The notes under the pieces were generated by a model. The model saw nothing but the letters and a program-made list of their open reading frames with translations. It made no database searches and was not told the DNA's origin. A stretch of 64,000 nucleotides of DNA from Corynebacterium sp. MSK041. Its GTDB lineage: Bacteria; Actinomycetota; Actinomycetes; Mycobacteriales; Mycobacteriaceae. The stretch lies in NCBI RefSeq assembly GCF_030232265.1, contig NZ_JASPJK010000003.1:1-64000 (forward strand), given 5' to 3'. The position numbers and the translations under genes are program-made. Shown here in pieces: positions 52,600 through 61,782 of this stretch (positions within the stretch are counted from its first letter, which is position 1; the number at the start of each line of letters is the position of its first letter).

Positions 52600-54003
52600 T
52601 TATCCCTTCAGCTCCCACGTGGCACCATCTGCGGTGTCGGTGACCTCAATGCCGGCGGAGGCGAGGCGGTCGCGGACCTCGTCGGCGGTGGCCCAGTCCT
52701 TGTCTGCGCGGGCCTGAGCGCGGCGTTCCAGTTCAGCCTGGACGAGGACGTCCAGCGCCGTCTCTGCCGCACCAGAAGCACCGGAAGCGCCCGAAGACGC
52801 CCATTCGCCGGGGTCGATGCCCAGCACAGCGGTCATGGCGCGCACGGAGCCAGCAAGCGTGCGCGCCAACGCTGCGTCGCCTTCCGCGAGCGCCTTGTTG
52901 CCTGCACGGACGGTGTTGTGGATCTCTGCGAGTGCCTTGGGCACGCTGAAGTCCTCGTTCATGGCGTCGGCGAAGGCGGGAGTCCACGAGCCACGAGCCA
53001 CCGAAGCGCCACCAGTAGCAGCGCGTGCCACGAAATCCTCAATACGCCGGTAACCCGCCGCTGCCTCTTGCAGCGCAGCCGGCGAATACTCCAGCACGCT
53101 GCGGTAGTGCGCGGACCCCAGGTAGTAGCGCAGCTCCACTGGGCGCACGGTCTCCAGCATGTTGTCGATCGAGAGCACGTTGCCCAACGACTTCGACATC
53201 TTCTCCCCCGCCATGGTCACCCAGTGGTTGTGCATCCAGTACTGGGCAAATCCATCGCCGGCAGCGTGGGATTGCGCTTGTTCGTTCTCGTGGTGCGGGA
53301 ACTGCAGGTCAAGCCCGCCACCGTGGATGTCAAACTCAGCACCCAAGTACCACGTGGACATCGCGGAGCATTCCAGGTGCCAGCCGGGGCGGCCATCGCC
53401 CCAGGGGGTGGGCCAGCTTGGCTCACCGGGTTTCGCAGCCTTCCACAGTGCGAAGTCATGGGCGCCGCGCTTGCCGGCCACGTCGGTTTCGCCTTGTTCC
53501 ATCTCCTCGACGCGGTTGCCGGACAAAGACCCGTAGTCAGAGCCTTCCGCCGCCACCCAGGCAGCAACGTCGAAGTAGACGGAGCCGTCGGCGGCGTAGG
53601 CAAACCCAGCGTCGATAAGCCGAGACATGTAGTCGACCATCTGAGTCACGAACCCAGTCGCGCGCGGCTCCACGCTCGGTGGCAGAACGCCCAGCGTGCT
53701 GTAGGCGCGTGTAAATTCGCGCTCGTGGGTGGACACCCATTCCCACCAGGGGCGACCGTTTTCGGCGGCTTTTGTGAGGATTTTGTCGTCGATGTCGGTC
53801 ACGTTGCGCACAAAAGCGACATCGTAACCGGTGGCGAGGAACCAGCGGCGCACGATGTCGAAGGCCACGCCGGAACGCAAATGCCCGATGTGCGGCGAGG
53901 ACTGCGGCGTCGCACCGCACACATACATCGAGACGTGCCCCTCACGGAGAGGTTCAAATTCGCGGAGAGTGCGGGTCGCGGTGTCAAAAATGCGTTGAGT
54001 CAC
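52600..54003 (-). CDS. cysS: cysteinyl-tRNA synthetase
   Basis: Class I tRNA synthetase of 467 residues. HIGH-type motif PHIGH is at residues 37-41 and the zinc cysteine is Cys29 (MYVCG). The other zinc ligands lie in WHLECSAM and FPHHENE, and KMSKS is in [10 protein letters not shown]. The C-terminal anticodon-binding helices are complete. The PHIGHLRSG form and full length distinguish it from the related mycothiol enzyme MshC. Start GTG 54003. Between ispF and rlmB as in mycobacteria. Confidence 0.95.
   Translation of the reverse strand: MTQRIFDTATRTLREFEPLREGHVSMYVCGATPQSSPHIGHLRSGVAFDIVRRWFLATGYDVAFVRNVTDIDDKILTKAAENGRPWWEWVSTHEREFTRAYSTLGVLPPSVEPRATGFVTQMVDYMSRLIDAGFAYAADGSVYFDVAAWVAAEGSDYGSLSGNRVEEMEQGETDVAGKRGAHDFALWKAAKPGEPSWPTPWGDGRPGWHLECSAMSTWYLGAEFDIHGGGLDLQFPHHENEQAQSHAAGDGFAQYWMHNHWVTMAGEKMSKSLGNVLSIDNMLETVRPVELRYYLGSAHYRSVLEYSPAALQEAAAGYRRIEDFVARAATGGASVARGSWTPAFADAMNEDFSVPKALAEIHNTVRAGNKALAEGDAALARTLAGSVRAMTAVLGIDPGEWASSGASGASGAAETALDVLVQAELERRAQARADKDWATADEVRDRLASAGIEVTDTADGATWELKG
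53610..53620 (-). repeat. 11-mer GCTTATCGACG, copy 18
   Basis: Sense in cysS, frame LID. The downstream flank is not C-rich. Confidence 0.9.
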
Positions 54004-54017
54004 GCGCCCCAGTTTAA

Positions 54018-54518
54018 CTATCGCTTATCGACGAGCGCCGTCGCCACCGCCGCTCTCCCCTCCCCCGATCCCGTGAAACCCATCCCGTCGGTCGTCGTGG
54101 CGCTCACGGAGACGGGTGCGCCGAGAGCTTCGGACAGGACGCGCTCCGCTTCTTCGCGCACCGGGCCCATCTTGGGTGTTTGGCCGATGAGTTGGGCTGA
54201 GGCGTTGAGCACCGTATATCCGTTGGCAGTGACAAGCTCGCGCAACTCCGTGAGCAGCTGTACGCCGGTGACCCCTTCGTATTCTGGGCGGTCGACGCCA
54301 ACGAAGCTCCCCAGATCCCCCAGCCCGGTCGCAGACAAAACTGCGTCGACGATGGCGTGGCTGACCACGTCACCGTCGGAGTGGCCTTCGCATCCGTCTA
54401 CGCCTTCGAAGAGGAGGCCGGCGATCCAGCAGGGTTTGCCGGGGTCGATGCGGTGGGCGTCGAAAGCAGTACCAACGCGCAAAGTGGACAGCGGATGAGG
54501 GCTCTGAGAGTTCTTCAT
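54018..54518 (-). CDS. ispF: 2-C-methyl-D-erythritol 2,4-cyclodiphosphate synthase IspF
   Basis: Fifth enzyme of the MEP isoprenoid pathway, 166 residues. The zinc-binding region FDAHRID and the catalytic [14 protein letters not shown] are present. The substrate loop [10 protein letters not shown] and [15 protein letters not shown] at the C-terminus are also present. The final codons LVDKR are a GCTTATCGACG copy in antisense. Separated from ispD by an HNH gene, although the two are neighbours (or fused) in most relatives. Confidence 0.95.
   Translation of the reverse strand: MKNSQSPHPLSTLRVGTAFDAHRIDPGKPCWIAGLLFEGVDGCEGHSDGDVVSHAIVDAVLSATGLGDLGSFVGVDRPEYEGVTGVQLLTELRELVTANGYTVLNASAQLIGQTPKMGPVREEAERVLSEALGAPVSVSATTTDGMGFTGSGEGRAAVATALVDKR
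54023..54033 (+). repeat. 11-mer GCTTATCGACG, copy 19
   Basis: Antisense, overlapping the last codons of ispF (VDKR then stop). A CCTCCCC-type tail follows at a short distance. Confidence 0.9.
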
Positions 54519-54539
54519 GCGCCCCGATCCTAGTTGGCC

Positions 54540-55646
54540 CTAACTTGCAGGGGCTGGCACCTTCGACGGGTCGTGGTTGAACAGGGACCGCATCCCGCCG
54601 AAGGGGTGCAGCTTGTTCGTCCTGGCGAATCCGCGTGGGGAGACCCACACCGGCGCACCACCACGCATCTCCGCGTGACCCCGGCGAGCCAGGTGTGCGT
54701 CATCGTCGTTGACGCGGTTGTGGTACCGGCACAGTGGCGCAAGGTTGTTAACGTTGGTCTCCCCGCCGTTCTTCCACGCCTTGATGTGGTGGATTTCGCA
54801 CTGGTCCGCGCCCCGGCGACAGTCAGGGCTGGTGCAGATCGGCTGCGTTGCACGCGCCATGTCGCGCTGCTTCGCGTTGGCGAAGCGCTCCAGGCGGTAC
54901 TGGTTCACTGCGCCTTCCGTGGGGTGGAAGACGATTGCTTCCAATTCGTTGTCCGGGTTGGCGGTGTGGGTGGTGAGGAAATCGGCGCCGGTGGTGGTGG
55001 TGCCGTCGGTAAGCCCGAGCACAACATCATCGCCTTCGCCGCGGATGATGCGCACCCACTCTGGCAACGGGATGAGCAACTGCGGCCGCGGGACGGCGTA
55101 TGGCACGCCCCCGCCATCCCGGATGAGCGCCAGGAAATGCTCAAGGAGCTGTGGCGCTAAAGGCATGTCCGGATCCACCCCCTCCAGCAACGCGTATTCC
55201 AGGTCAGCGACATCACGCTCATCCGCCCAGAACACCACGCGACGCCGGCCGTGACGCGACGGTGAGATAGTCATCTTCTTCTCCGGCGGCGTATCCGCAC
55301 CCGGTAGAAGTTTCCTAGCTAAGGCGAGCAGCGCCTTGTAATTGCCACGCACCGCGAGCAAAGTGAGTCGAAGCTTGTTGCGCGTCCGGTTGTTCTTGAT
55401 CGGCTTGAGCTTCTTCTCAATGTGCACGAGTTTGTCGAGGCTCACCCCCTGCGCACGTGCTTTCTCCCGCGCCTGCCGTTGCTTCGACGGCGACGTGGTC
55501 GGACCGTAATACGCGTCGTGCACGAGCTTCCAGTTATTCGCAGTTGTCTGCGACATCCCGGCGTCCAGCGCGGCTTCGCGATCAAACCCCTCCAACATTT
55601 CTATTGCGCCCCCCGATAAGGCCGCGATCACAGTATTAAAGTTCAT
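54540..55646 (-). CDS. HNH endonuclease domain protein (DUF222/13E12-like)
   Basis: A 368-residue protein from ATG 55646. The N-terminal half is helical and basic (GMSQTTANNWKLVHDAYYG, PSKQRQAREKARAQG). The C-terminus has an HNH nuclease fold: CTSPDCRRGADQCEIHHIK, then WKNGGETNVNNLAPLC and RYHNRVNDD, giving a CxxxxC pair, the HH dyad, Asn and His. Such genes are numerous and mobile in Corynebacterium and mycobacteria. No inverted repeats flank it. It interrupts ispD and ispF. Its own AT-rich promoter region (55647-55763) differs from its neighbours. Confidence 0.8.
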   Translation of the reverse strand: MNFNTVIAALSGGAIEMLEGFDREAALDAGMSQTTANNWKLVHDAYYGPTTSPSKQRQAREKARAQGVSLDKLVHIEKKLKPIKNNRTRNKLRLTLLAVRGNYKALLALARKLLPGADTPPEKKMTISPSRHGRRRVVFWADERDVADLEYALLEGVDPDMPLAPQLLEHFLALIRDGGGVPYAVPRPQLLIPLPEWVRIIRGEGDDVVLGLTDGTTTTGADFLTTHTANPDNELEAIVFHPTEGAVNQYRLERFANAKQRDMARATQPICTSPDCRRGADQCEIHHIKAWKNGGETNVNNLAPLCRYHNRVNDDDAHLARRGHAEMRGGAPVWVSPRGFARTNKLHPFGGMRSLFNHDPSKVPAPAS

Positions 55647-55763
55647 GCCCCCAAAGGTATTACCCAAAAGTGCTGCTTAACAAGGGTTTTTGAGATTTCC
55701 CACATTTTCACATTTCATGGAACCAAACAGGGGTCTAAAGCAGTCTAAGTAAGATGGGGTTTT

Positions 55764-56504
55764 TCACTTTCCGGGGTTGCCGGGCACGTCAAAAACAGTG
55801 GGTTCTGCCTCGTCCGTGATGCGTTGCGCCAGCACAAGGTCGATGGGAGTGGTGATTTTAAAGGCCATCGGGTCGCCCTGCACCGTGGACACAGGGACGC
55901 CGAACCATTCCATGAGGCTCGCATCATCGGTGGGCACAAAGTTCGCGCCATCACTCGAAGCAACAGCAGCGAAGTAGGCCTCATTCGCCTTCCGCAAGGT
56001 AGCCAGGTCAAAGCCTTGCGGGGTTTGGACAGCGCGCAAGTGGGAGCGGTCGGGGGTGGAGAGGACGGCCCCGGAGGCGTCGACAAGCTTGATGGTGTCG
56101 GCAACGGGCAGGACCGGAACGACGGCTGGGGCGCCACCGAGTACTCGGCGTGCAACGCGCGCGATCATGCCCGGTGGTGTCAGAGCGCGGGCGGCGTCGT
56201 GAACGAGGACCACGGCATCGCCGAAAGGCAAGGCCTGCAGGCCCGCCCACACGGAATCGGCGCGTTCGCCTGCGCCGTGGATGAACTGGACGTCATGGTC
56301 GCGCAGTAACTCACGCGCGAGTGGCTCCATGTCGGGGCTGACTAGCACACCGACGTGGTCCACGACAGCCGACGTTTCCATCGCCGTCACGGAACGTTCC
56401 AACAACGTGCGGCCACGCAGCGACACGTAGGCCTTCGGTATCTCCGCGCCAAGCCGGGTTCCGCGCCCCGCCGCCGCAACAAGCGCGACGACGCGCCGGT
56501 TCAC
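55764..56504 (-). CDS. ispD: 2-C-methyl-D-erythritol 4-phosphate cytidylyltransferase IspD
   Basis: Third step of the MEP pathway, 246 residues. The CTP-binding signature is VALVAAAGRGTRLGAEIPKAYV. The substrate motifs are VLVHDAARALTPPGM and AVQTPQGFDL, then ANFVPTDDASLMEWFGVPVSTVQGD. Start GTG 56504. It follows carD by nine bases, so CarD and IspD are co-transcribed. Confidence 0.94.
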   Translation of the reverse strand: MNRRVVALVAAAGRGTRLGAEIPKAYVSLRGRTLLERSVTAMETSAVVDHVGVLVSPDMEPLARELLRDHDVQFIHGAGERADSVWAGLQALPFGDAVVLVHDAARALTPPGMIARVARRVLGGAPAVVPVLPVADTIKLVDASGAVLSTPDRSHLRAVQTPQGFDLATLRKANEAYFAAVASSDGANFVPTDDASLMEWFGVPVSTVQGDPMAFKITTPIDLVLAQRITDEAEPTVFDVPGNPGK

Positions 56505-56513
56505 ACTGATGGT

Positions 56514-57098
56514 CTAGTCCTCGTCGTCGAAGCTCAGATCGTCGAGGTCGACGTCATCTTCCGCGTCGAAATCGCCCTCCGGTTTAGCCACGAGGCCCTG
56601 CTCCACGTGGCGGGCGATGATGGCCTGGATTTCTTCTTCCATGCCGGTGGCCTTGGCTTCGTCGACAGGTTCGGCGAGCGCAAGCTCACCCACGAGCACC
56701 TGGCGAGCTTTGCCCAGCATGCGCTTCTCACCCGCGGACAGGCCACGGCCCTGGTCACGGCGCCACAGGTCACGCACAACTTCCGCGACCTTATTAATAT
56801 CGCCGGACGCGAGACGCTCCTGGTTGGCCTTGTAGCGGCGGGACCAGTTGCCAGCCTCCTCCACATCGGTCTCACGCAGCACAGAGAAGACCTTGCGTAG
56901 GCCCTCCTCGCCGACAACATCGCGCACGCCAACGAGCTCCGCGTTCTTAATAGGCACGCGCACCGACAGGTCAGACTGAAGAATGTTGAGCACGAGGAAG
57001 TCCAGCGTCTCCCCGCCCATCTCTCGCTGCTCAATGTCCGCAATTCGCGCCGCACCGTGGTGCGGGTAGACAACTACCTCTCCGACCTTGAAATCCAT
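56514..57098 (-). CDS. carD: CarD-family RNA polymerase-binding transcription factor
   Basis: CarD stabilises the open promoter complex in Actinobacteria. The N-terminal RNA polymerase-interacting domain is [21 protein letters not shown], with [23 protein letters not shown] basic C-terminal helical domain follows with the conserved tryptophan in [18 protein letters not shown]. An unusual acidic tail ([21 protein letters not shown]) ends the protein. The product has 194 residues from ATG 57098, behind GAAGGAGAG. Confidence 0.94.
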   Translation of the reverse strand: MDFKVGEVVVYPHHGAARIADIEQREMGGETLDFLVLNILQSDLSVRVPIKNAELVGVRDVVGEEGLRKVFSVLRETDVEEAGNWSRRYKANQERLASGDINKVAEVVRDLWRRDQGRGLSAGEKRMLGKARQVLVGELALAEPVDEAKATGMEEEIQAIIARHVEQGLVAKPEGDFDAEDDVDLDDLSFDDED

Positions 57099-57116
57099 TC
57101 GCTCTCCTTCGCGCAT

Positions 57117-57127
57117 GCTTATCGACG
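57117..57127 (+). repeat. 11-mer GCTTATCGACG, copy 20
   Basis: Intergenic, 19 bases upstream of the carD start, in the carD 5' region. Confidence 0.9.
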
Positions 57128-57304
57128 ACTACCGCCACACGAATAACGTCCCGATTCTACCACCGGCCCCAAACAAGCACCGGGCCCCATTATGGATACC
57201 CCCGGTTGCACCCACACGCTGACCGGAAACTGTGAATAGTCGGGGAGAAAAGACTAGGCTGATACGTTGATACGCCTAAAAATTCCTACCAGGAGGACAT
57301 CGAC

Positions 57305-57856
57305 GTGAACTCCCTGAAGCCGGTTATCCGCCGCGCAGGTGCCGTCTCTATCGCAGCTGCTTCTGCTGTGCTGCTCACCGCATGCTCTGCAGGCCAGATT
57401 ACTCAGACCTCATCCCAGGTCGCTGCCGTGAACGGCGCAAGTGTTCAGACTGAGGATGGATCTGTCACCGTCCACGACATCACCATTGTCTTGGAAGAAA
57501 ACGGTGACGCGGCTGTGAAGTTCACCGCTTCCAACCAGGACTATGACCGCCATGAGCACGAGCTGAAGTCCGTCACCGTGAACGGCAAGCCGGTCAGCAT
57601 GTCCACCCCGGATCCGATGGCCTACAACTGCTCCATCGTGGGTGATTCCGCTGCTGGTCTGCAGAACATGCCGCAGGCGGAGGACGCTTGCATCGAGTAC
57701 GTGAGGACCTCGGTGGCGAATGACAACTTCGCTTACGGCGGCAACGTCCCAGTCACCTTCACGTTTGATTCCGGCACGGTTGAGGCTATGGCTACCGTTG
57801 CTGCGCCGACCGTGAAGTCCGGTGAGACGGACCGCCAGCCGGAGACGAAGCACTAA
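57305..57856 (+). CDS. LpqE-like lipoprotein
   Basis: A 183-residue secreted lipoprotein. The signal (GAVSIAAASAVLLTACSAG) ends in a lipobox with Cys27. The mature part is beta-rich (VTVHDITIVLEENGDAAVKF, VPVTFTFDSGTVEAM) and has two more cysteines (NCSIVG, DACIEY) likely disulfide-bonded. In mycobacteria lpqE (Rv3584) lies between carD and radA; position and size agree. GTG 57305 follows the strong ribosome binding site AGGAGG. It is divergent from carD. Confidence 0.78.
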   Translation: MNSLKPVIRRAGAVSIAAASAVLLTACSAGQITQTSSQVAAVNGASVQTEDGSVTVHDITIVLEENGDAAVKFTASNQDYDRHEHELKSVTVNGKPVSMSTPDPMAYNCSIVGDSAAGLQNMPQAEDACIEYVRTSVANDNFAYGGNVPVTFTFDSGTVEAMATVAAPTVKSGETDRQPETKH

Positions 57857-57868
57857 GCCACTGAAGCT

Positions 57869-59269
57869 GTGGTGAAGCAGCGCACCGTCCACACCTGCAC
57901 TGAGTGTGGGTATTCGTCGCCGAAGTGGTTGGGGCGCTGCCCCGAGTGTGGTTCGTGGGGCACGCTCGAGGAATCGGCGGCTGCTGCAACGAGCGCCGCT
58001 GGGGGTAAAAAGGCGCGCCCCGGCATAGGCGCGAGTGCGCCGAAGGGGTTAGCGCCAGCGTCACCGGCGCAGCCCATCACGAAGATCAACGCCAGTGCTG
58101 CTGGGCGTGTGACATCGGGGATTTCTGAACTTGACCGCGTGCTCGGCGGCGGTGTTGTGCCGGGCTCTGTGGTGCTGCTGTCGGGTGAACCCGGAGTGGG
58201 CAAATCAACACTGCTGCTGGAAGTGGCTAGCCGCTGGGCGGCGACGGGGGATCGCACCGCTTTGTACGTGACCGCGGAGGAATCCGCAGCCCAAGTCCGA
58301 GGCCGCGCGGAGCGCACGGGTGGCCTGAACGAGAACTTGTACCTGGCCTCCGAGTCCAACCTGGATGTGGTGTTCGGCCACGTAGACCAGGTGAAACCCA
58401 GCCTGCTTATCGTCGACTCGGTTCAGACGATGCAGGCCGCCGGCGTCGAAGGCGTAGCCGGCGGTGTTGCGCAATCACGGGCAGTGACGGCGGCGCTGAC
58501 CACCCTGGCAAAGACGACTAACTTGCCGATCTTGCTCGTCGGCCACGTGACCAAGGACGGCAACGTCGCTGGCCCCCGGGTGCTGGAGCATCTGGTGGAC
58601 GTCGTCCTCGCCTTCGAAGGTGACCGGCAGACCAGCCTGCGCATGCTGCGCGGCATGAAGAACCGCTTCGGCGCTACAGATGAGGTCGGCTGTTTTGAGC
58701 AGACCGCCGACGGCATCCGCGAGGTGCCGGACCCGTCGGGGTTGTTCCTCTCCCACCGTGGGCAGACGCCGGACGGTTCGGCGGTGACCGTGGCTATGGA
58801 CGGTGTGCGCCCGATCCTCGCCGAGGTCCAAGCCTTGACGGTGGATCCGGTGAACAAGTCGCCCCGCCGCGTGGTCACGGGCCTGGATTACAACCGCGTC
58901 CCCATGGTGCTCGCCGTCCTCCAAGCCCGCTGCGGGGAGCGCACCAACGACCAGGACGCATACGTGGCCACTGTCGGTGGCGTCCGTATCACGGAAACAG
59001 GCACGGATCTCGCCGTGGCACTAGCCACGTGGTCAAGCCTGCACACCACTCCCCTGCCCCCAAAAACAGTGGTCATCGGGGAAGTCGGCCTCGCCGGCGA
59101 AGTGCGCCGCGTACCCAACCTGGAGCGCAGGCTCACCGAAGCAGCCCGCCTGGGATATGAGAATGCGATCGTGCCCACGGGACTCACCAAGAAGATCCCA
59201 GGGATGCGGGTAACGCAGGTGGGGACGGTGAGGGAGGCGATTGGGGCCGTCGATAGGCAAAATGCGTAA
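57869..59269 (+). CDS. radA: DNA repair protein RadA
   Basis: RecA-like helicase that extends recombination intermediates, 466 residues. The N-terminal zinc finger is CTECGYSSPKWLGRCPECG. Walker A is SGEPGVGKSTLL and Walker B LLIVDSVQTM, and the RadA signature KNRFG is in RGMKNRFGATDEVG. The C-terminal Lon-like domain has GLDYNRVPMVLAVLQARCG and VVIGEVGLAGEVRRVPN. Start GTG 57869 or 57872. It follows lpqE by 12 bases, and disA starts 12 bases after its stop. Confidence 0.95.
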   Translation: MVKQRTVHTCTECGYSSPKWLGRCPECGSWGTLEESAAAATSAAGGKKARPGIGASAPKGLAPASPAQPITKINASAAGRVTSGISELDRVLGGGVVPGSVVLLSGEPGVGKSTLLLEVASRWAATGDRTALYVTAEESAAQVRGRAERTGGLNENLYLASESNLDVVFGHVDQVKPSLLIVDSVQTMQAAGVEGVAGGVAQSRAVTAALTTLAKTTNLPILLVGHVTKDGNVAGPRVLEHLVDVVLAFEGDRQTSLRMLRGMKNRFGATDEVGCFEQTADGIREVPDPSGLFLSHRGQTPDGSAVTVAMDGVRPILAEVQALTVDPVNKSPRRVVTGLDYNRVPMVLAVLQARCGERTNDQDAYVATVGGVRITETGTDLAVALATWSSLHTTPLPPKTVVIGEVGLAGEVRRVPNLERRLTEAARLGYENAIVPTGLTKKIPGMRVTQVGTVREAIGAVDRQNA

Positions 59270-59281
59270 GATCTGAAAGCT

Positions 59282-60319
59282 ATGACCATGCGCGATGTTT
59301 TGCTGCGGCTCGCCCCTGGAACGGAACTGCGCGACGGGCTCGAACGCATCAAGCGTGGGCGCACCGGCGCGCTGATTGTGCTGGGCGACGGGCCCGAGGT
59401 GGCCGCTGTGTGCGACGGCGGCATTGAATTCGACGTCCCCTTCACGCCGACGCTGCTGCGCGAGCTATCCAAGATGGACGGCGCCGTCGTGCTGTCGGAG
59501 GACGGGACGCGCATCACGCGTGCGAATGTGCAGCTAGTGCCGTCGCCGACGTTCCATACGTCGGAGACCGGTACGCGCCACCGCGCGGCGGAACGTACGG
59601 CGCTGCACACGGGTGTGCCGGTCGTGTCGGTGTCCGGTTCGATGAACATTGTCACGGTGTACGCCGACGGGAAGCGCCACATCATCGAGGAGCCGGCGGT
59701 GCTGCTCACGCGGGCCCGCCAGGCGATCGCCACCGTGGAGCAGTACCGCATCCGCGTGGACAAGGCGAACCAGCGCCTCTTCGTGGCGGAGATGAACCGC
59801 TATGCCGCCGTCGAGGATGTCTTGCACCTGCTGCAACGTCAGCTTCTGCTGCAACGCGCCGCGCGCGATATGGACGACCAGATCGTGGAGCTCGGCACCG
59901 ACGCGCGCCAGCTGCGCCTCCAGCTCACCGAGTTGCGCGGCACGATCTACCACGACATTGCCATGCTCGTGTGCGACTACCTCGTCGCGGAGGGTGCGCC
60001 GAGCAATGAGCTTATCGACGCCACCATCGACACCCTCGACCACCTCCCCGACCGCGAACTGCTGAACACGGCCACCCTCGCGCAGGTCTTGGGGCTGCCG
60101 GCGACGGAAGAAAACCTCATGGAATCGGTGACGCCGCGCGGCTACCGGGCTCTGTCGCGTATTCCGCGGGTGCAGAAATCCCTCATCGACTACCTCGTGG
60201 CCGAATTTGGCGATCTCAACGCCATCCGCGCTGCCGATGCAGAACGGCTCGCGGAAGCGAAGAATGTATCGCCCTTGTGGGCGCGCCACATCGTGGAGGG
60301 GCTGCGGCGCAACGCCTAG
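59282..60319 (+). CDS. disA: DNA integrity scanning diadenylate cyclase DisA
   Basis: Makes cyclic di-AMP from two ATP and scans DNA for branched structures. The cyclase domain carries both catalytic motifs, DGAVVLSED and GTRHRAAERT. A helical spine (residues 150-290) follows, then a C-terminal helix-hairpin-helix DNA-binding domain (GYRALSRIPRVQKSLIDYLV). The product has 345 residues. Neighbour of radA as in mycobacteria and Bacillus. A GCTTATCGACG copy encodes ELIDATID. Confidence 0.95.
   Translation: MTMRDVLLRLAPGTELRDGLERIKRGRTGALIVLGDGPEVAAVCDGGIEFDVPFTPTLLRELSKMDGAVVLSEDGTRITRANVQLVPSPTFHTSETGTRHRAAERTALHTGVPVVSVSGSMNIVTVYADGKRHIIEEPAVLLTRARQAIATVEQYRIRVDKANQRLFVAEMNRYAAVEDVLHLLQRQLLLQRAARDMDDQIVELGTDARQLRLQLTELRGTIYHDIAMLVCDYLVAEGAPSNELIDATIDTLDHLPDRELLNTATLAQVLGLPATEENLMESVTPRGYRALSRIPRVQKSLIDYLVAEFGDLNAIRAADAERLAEAKNVSPLWARHIVEGLRRNA
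60010..60020 (+). repeat. 11-mer GCTTATCGACG, copy 21
   Basis: Sense in disA, frame LID. Followed by CCACCATCGACACCCTCGAC. Confidence 0.9.
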
Positions 60320-60341
60320 CGCTGCGGATTAGCGCTGCCGC

Positions 60342-61136
60342 CTAGCGGATGTTGAAGGTCACACCCTCCGCGTGGTTATCGCCAAGGGTCGCGGTGACCA
60401 CGTAAGCACCTTCCGGCACGGCCTGACGGTTCGAGCACTGCCCCGGCGCGGAGGCCAAGCGGGACCAGGTGGCGCGGAAGTTACGGGACTCTCCGGCAGC
60501 GAAGGTCTGCTCACCGTTGATCACCGGGTCGTAACAGTCCGTGTCGCCCCACACTGGCTGGAAGCCTTCGCGGGCGATGGAGTAGACCTCAAAGCGCAGC
60601 TTGTCATCGTTGGCATCAATGACGCAGTCAGCGCCCGTCGGGTTCTTCACCTGCACGTTCAACTCAGGCTGATCCTTCGGGTCGTTGATGTCAAAGCTGG
60701 TTTTGTTGGCCTGGATGGTCAGTTGAAGGTCGCTGAGCTCGCAGGTCTTTTTCGCGGCGAGTTCTTCATCGTCGGGGTGTTCGCGGGTGGCGGTGGGATC
60801 GAAGTCCTCGTCCTTCTTCTCCGTTTCGGTGGCCGTTGCCTCAGTGGTCTCCTCGACGGCACCAGGGTCTGGTTCGGTCGGGGTGGTTACCAACGTAGTG
60901 GGCAGCGCTGTGGTGCTCGGCTCATTCTCGCTCGAACCTGAGCGCGCGAAGGACGTGAGCGCCCACACCAGCAAGGCCACCACCGCCAAGACGATCACCA
61001 GCGCGGCAACACGGCGACGCATGTAAATCTGCTCGGGCAGACGGGCCGAGCGTTCCGCCCCGCGCTCCTCGAAGGAATCTCCGTAGGAATCTCGCGGGGT
61101 ACGTGATGTTCGTGGGGTTCGCGGCTGGTAGGTCAC
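60342..61136 (-). CDS. Rv3587c-like single-pass membrane protein
   Basis: A 264-residue protein with an unstructured cytosolic N-terminus (RTPRTSRTPRDS), a single transmembrane helix near residue 45 (RRVAALVIVLAVVALLVWAL), and a Thr/Glu/Pro-rich linker. An extracytoplasmic beta-domain with three pairs of cysteines follows (KKTCELS, ADCVID, TDCYDP, GQCSN). Its location between disA and carbonic anhydrase matches Rv3587c. Function is unknown. The disulfide-rich sandwich resembles DUF4232-type domains. Confidence 0.8.
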   Translation of the reverse strand: MTYQPRTPRTSRTPRDSYGDSFEERGAERSARLPEQIYMRRRVAALVIVLAVVALLVWALTSFARSGSSENEPSTTALPTTLVTTPTEPDPGAVEETTEATATETEKKDEDFDPTATREHPDDEELAAKKTCELSDLQLTIQANKTSFDINDPKDQPELNVQVKNPTGADCVIDANDDKLRFEVYSIAREGFQPVWGDTDCYDPVINGEQTFAAGESRNFRATWSRLASAPGQCSNRQAVPEGAYVVTATLGDNHAEGVTFNIR

Positions 61137-61145
61137 ACCGCGATC

Positions 61146-61766
61146 CTAACCCGCAAAATGCTCCTCGACGCTTGTGACGCGGCCATCTTCAAGCCTATAT
61201 CTTGCGGCAACGACCCCCAGGGAGCCGTCGGCGATCCTCGCCTGCACCGGCGGGATGCGGTGAACGAGGTGTTCAGCGGTCTCTGCAGCATGGATTTCTT
61301 CGATGGCGGAGCGTTCATCATGCCCGTCGTGCTTCGCGCGGATGACGCTGGGGGCAATCTTTTCCACGAACACTCGCGTCAGATCGGACGGCAAATCCCC
61401 CTCCTCGAAGGAGGACACTGCTGCACCAATGGCCCCACACTCTTCGTGGCTCAGCACGACGATGAGGGATACACCCAACGTAGTCACCGCGAACTCCAAC
61501 GAGCCGGTCACAGCGGCGTCGACGCAGCCGCCGGCGGTGCGGACGACGAAGAGGTCGCCCAGGCCGGCGTCGAAAAGCATCTCGACGGGCACCCTTGAAT
61601 CTGAACACGCCAGCACCGCCGCGAATGGCGCCTGGCCCGAGCGAAGTTCCTCCCGGCGCGACGCCCCGGAATGCGGATGGACGGATGTGTCGGTGGCGAA
61701 ACGCTGGTTGCCCTCAAGCAGGTGGGTCCACGCGTCCCGCGGAATAGTCCTAAACGCCATGGCCAC
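61146..61766 (-). CDS. beta-class carbonic anhydrase
   Basis: Interconverts CO2 and bicarbonate, 206 residues. Zinc ligands are the cysteine in LACSDSRVP, and histidine plus cysteine in SHEECGAIGA. The Asp-Arg dyad lies in the CSDSR motif. Length fits the type II beta enzyme. Start ATG 61766 or 61760; these overlap the alternative ATG of mutY on the other strand. Orthologue of Rv3588c by position. Confidence 0.93.
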   Translation of the reverse strand: MAMAFRTIPRDAWTHLLEGNQRFATDTSVHPHSGASRREELRSGQAPFAAVLACSDSRVPVEMLFDAGLGDLFVVRTAGGCVDAAVTGSLEFAVTTLGVSLIVVLSHEECGAIGAAVSSFEEGDLPSDLTRVFVEKIAPSVIRAKHDGHDERSAIEEIHAAETAEHLVHRIPPVQARIADGSLGVVAARYRLEDGRVTSVEEHFAG

Positions 61767-61782
61767 TATTGTTGCATGTACT

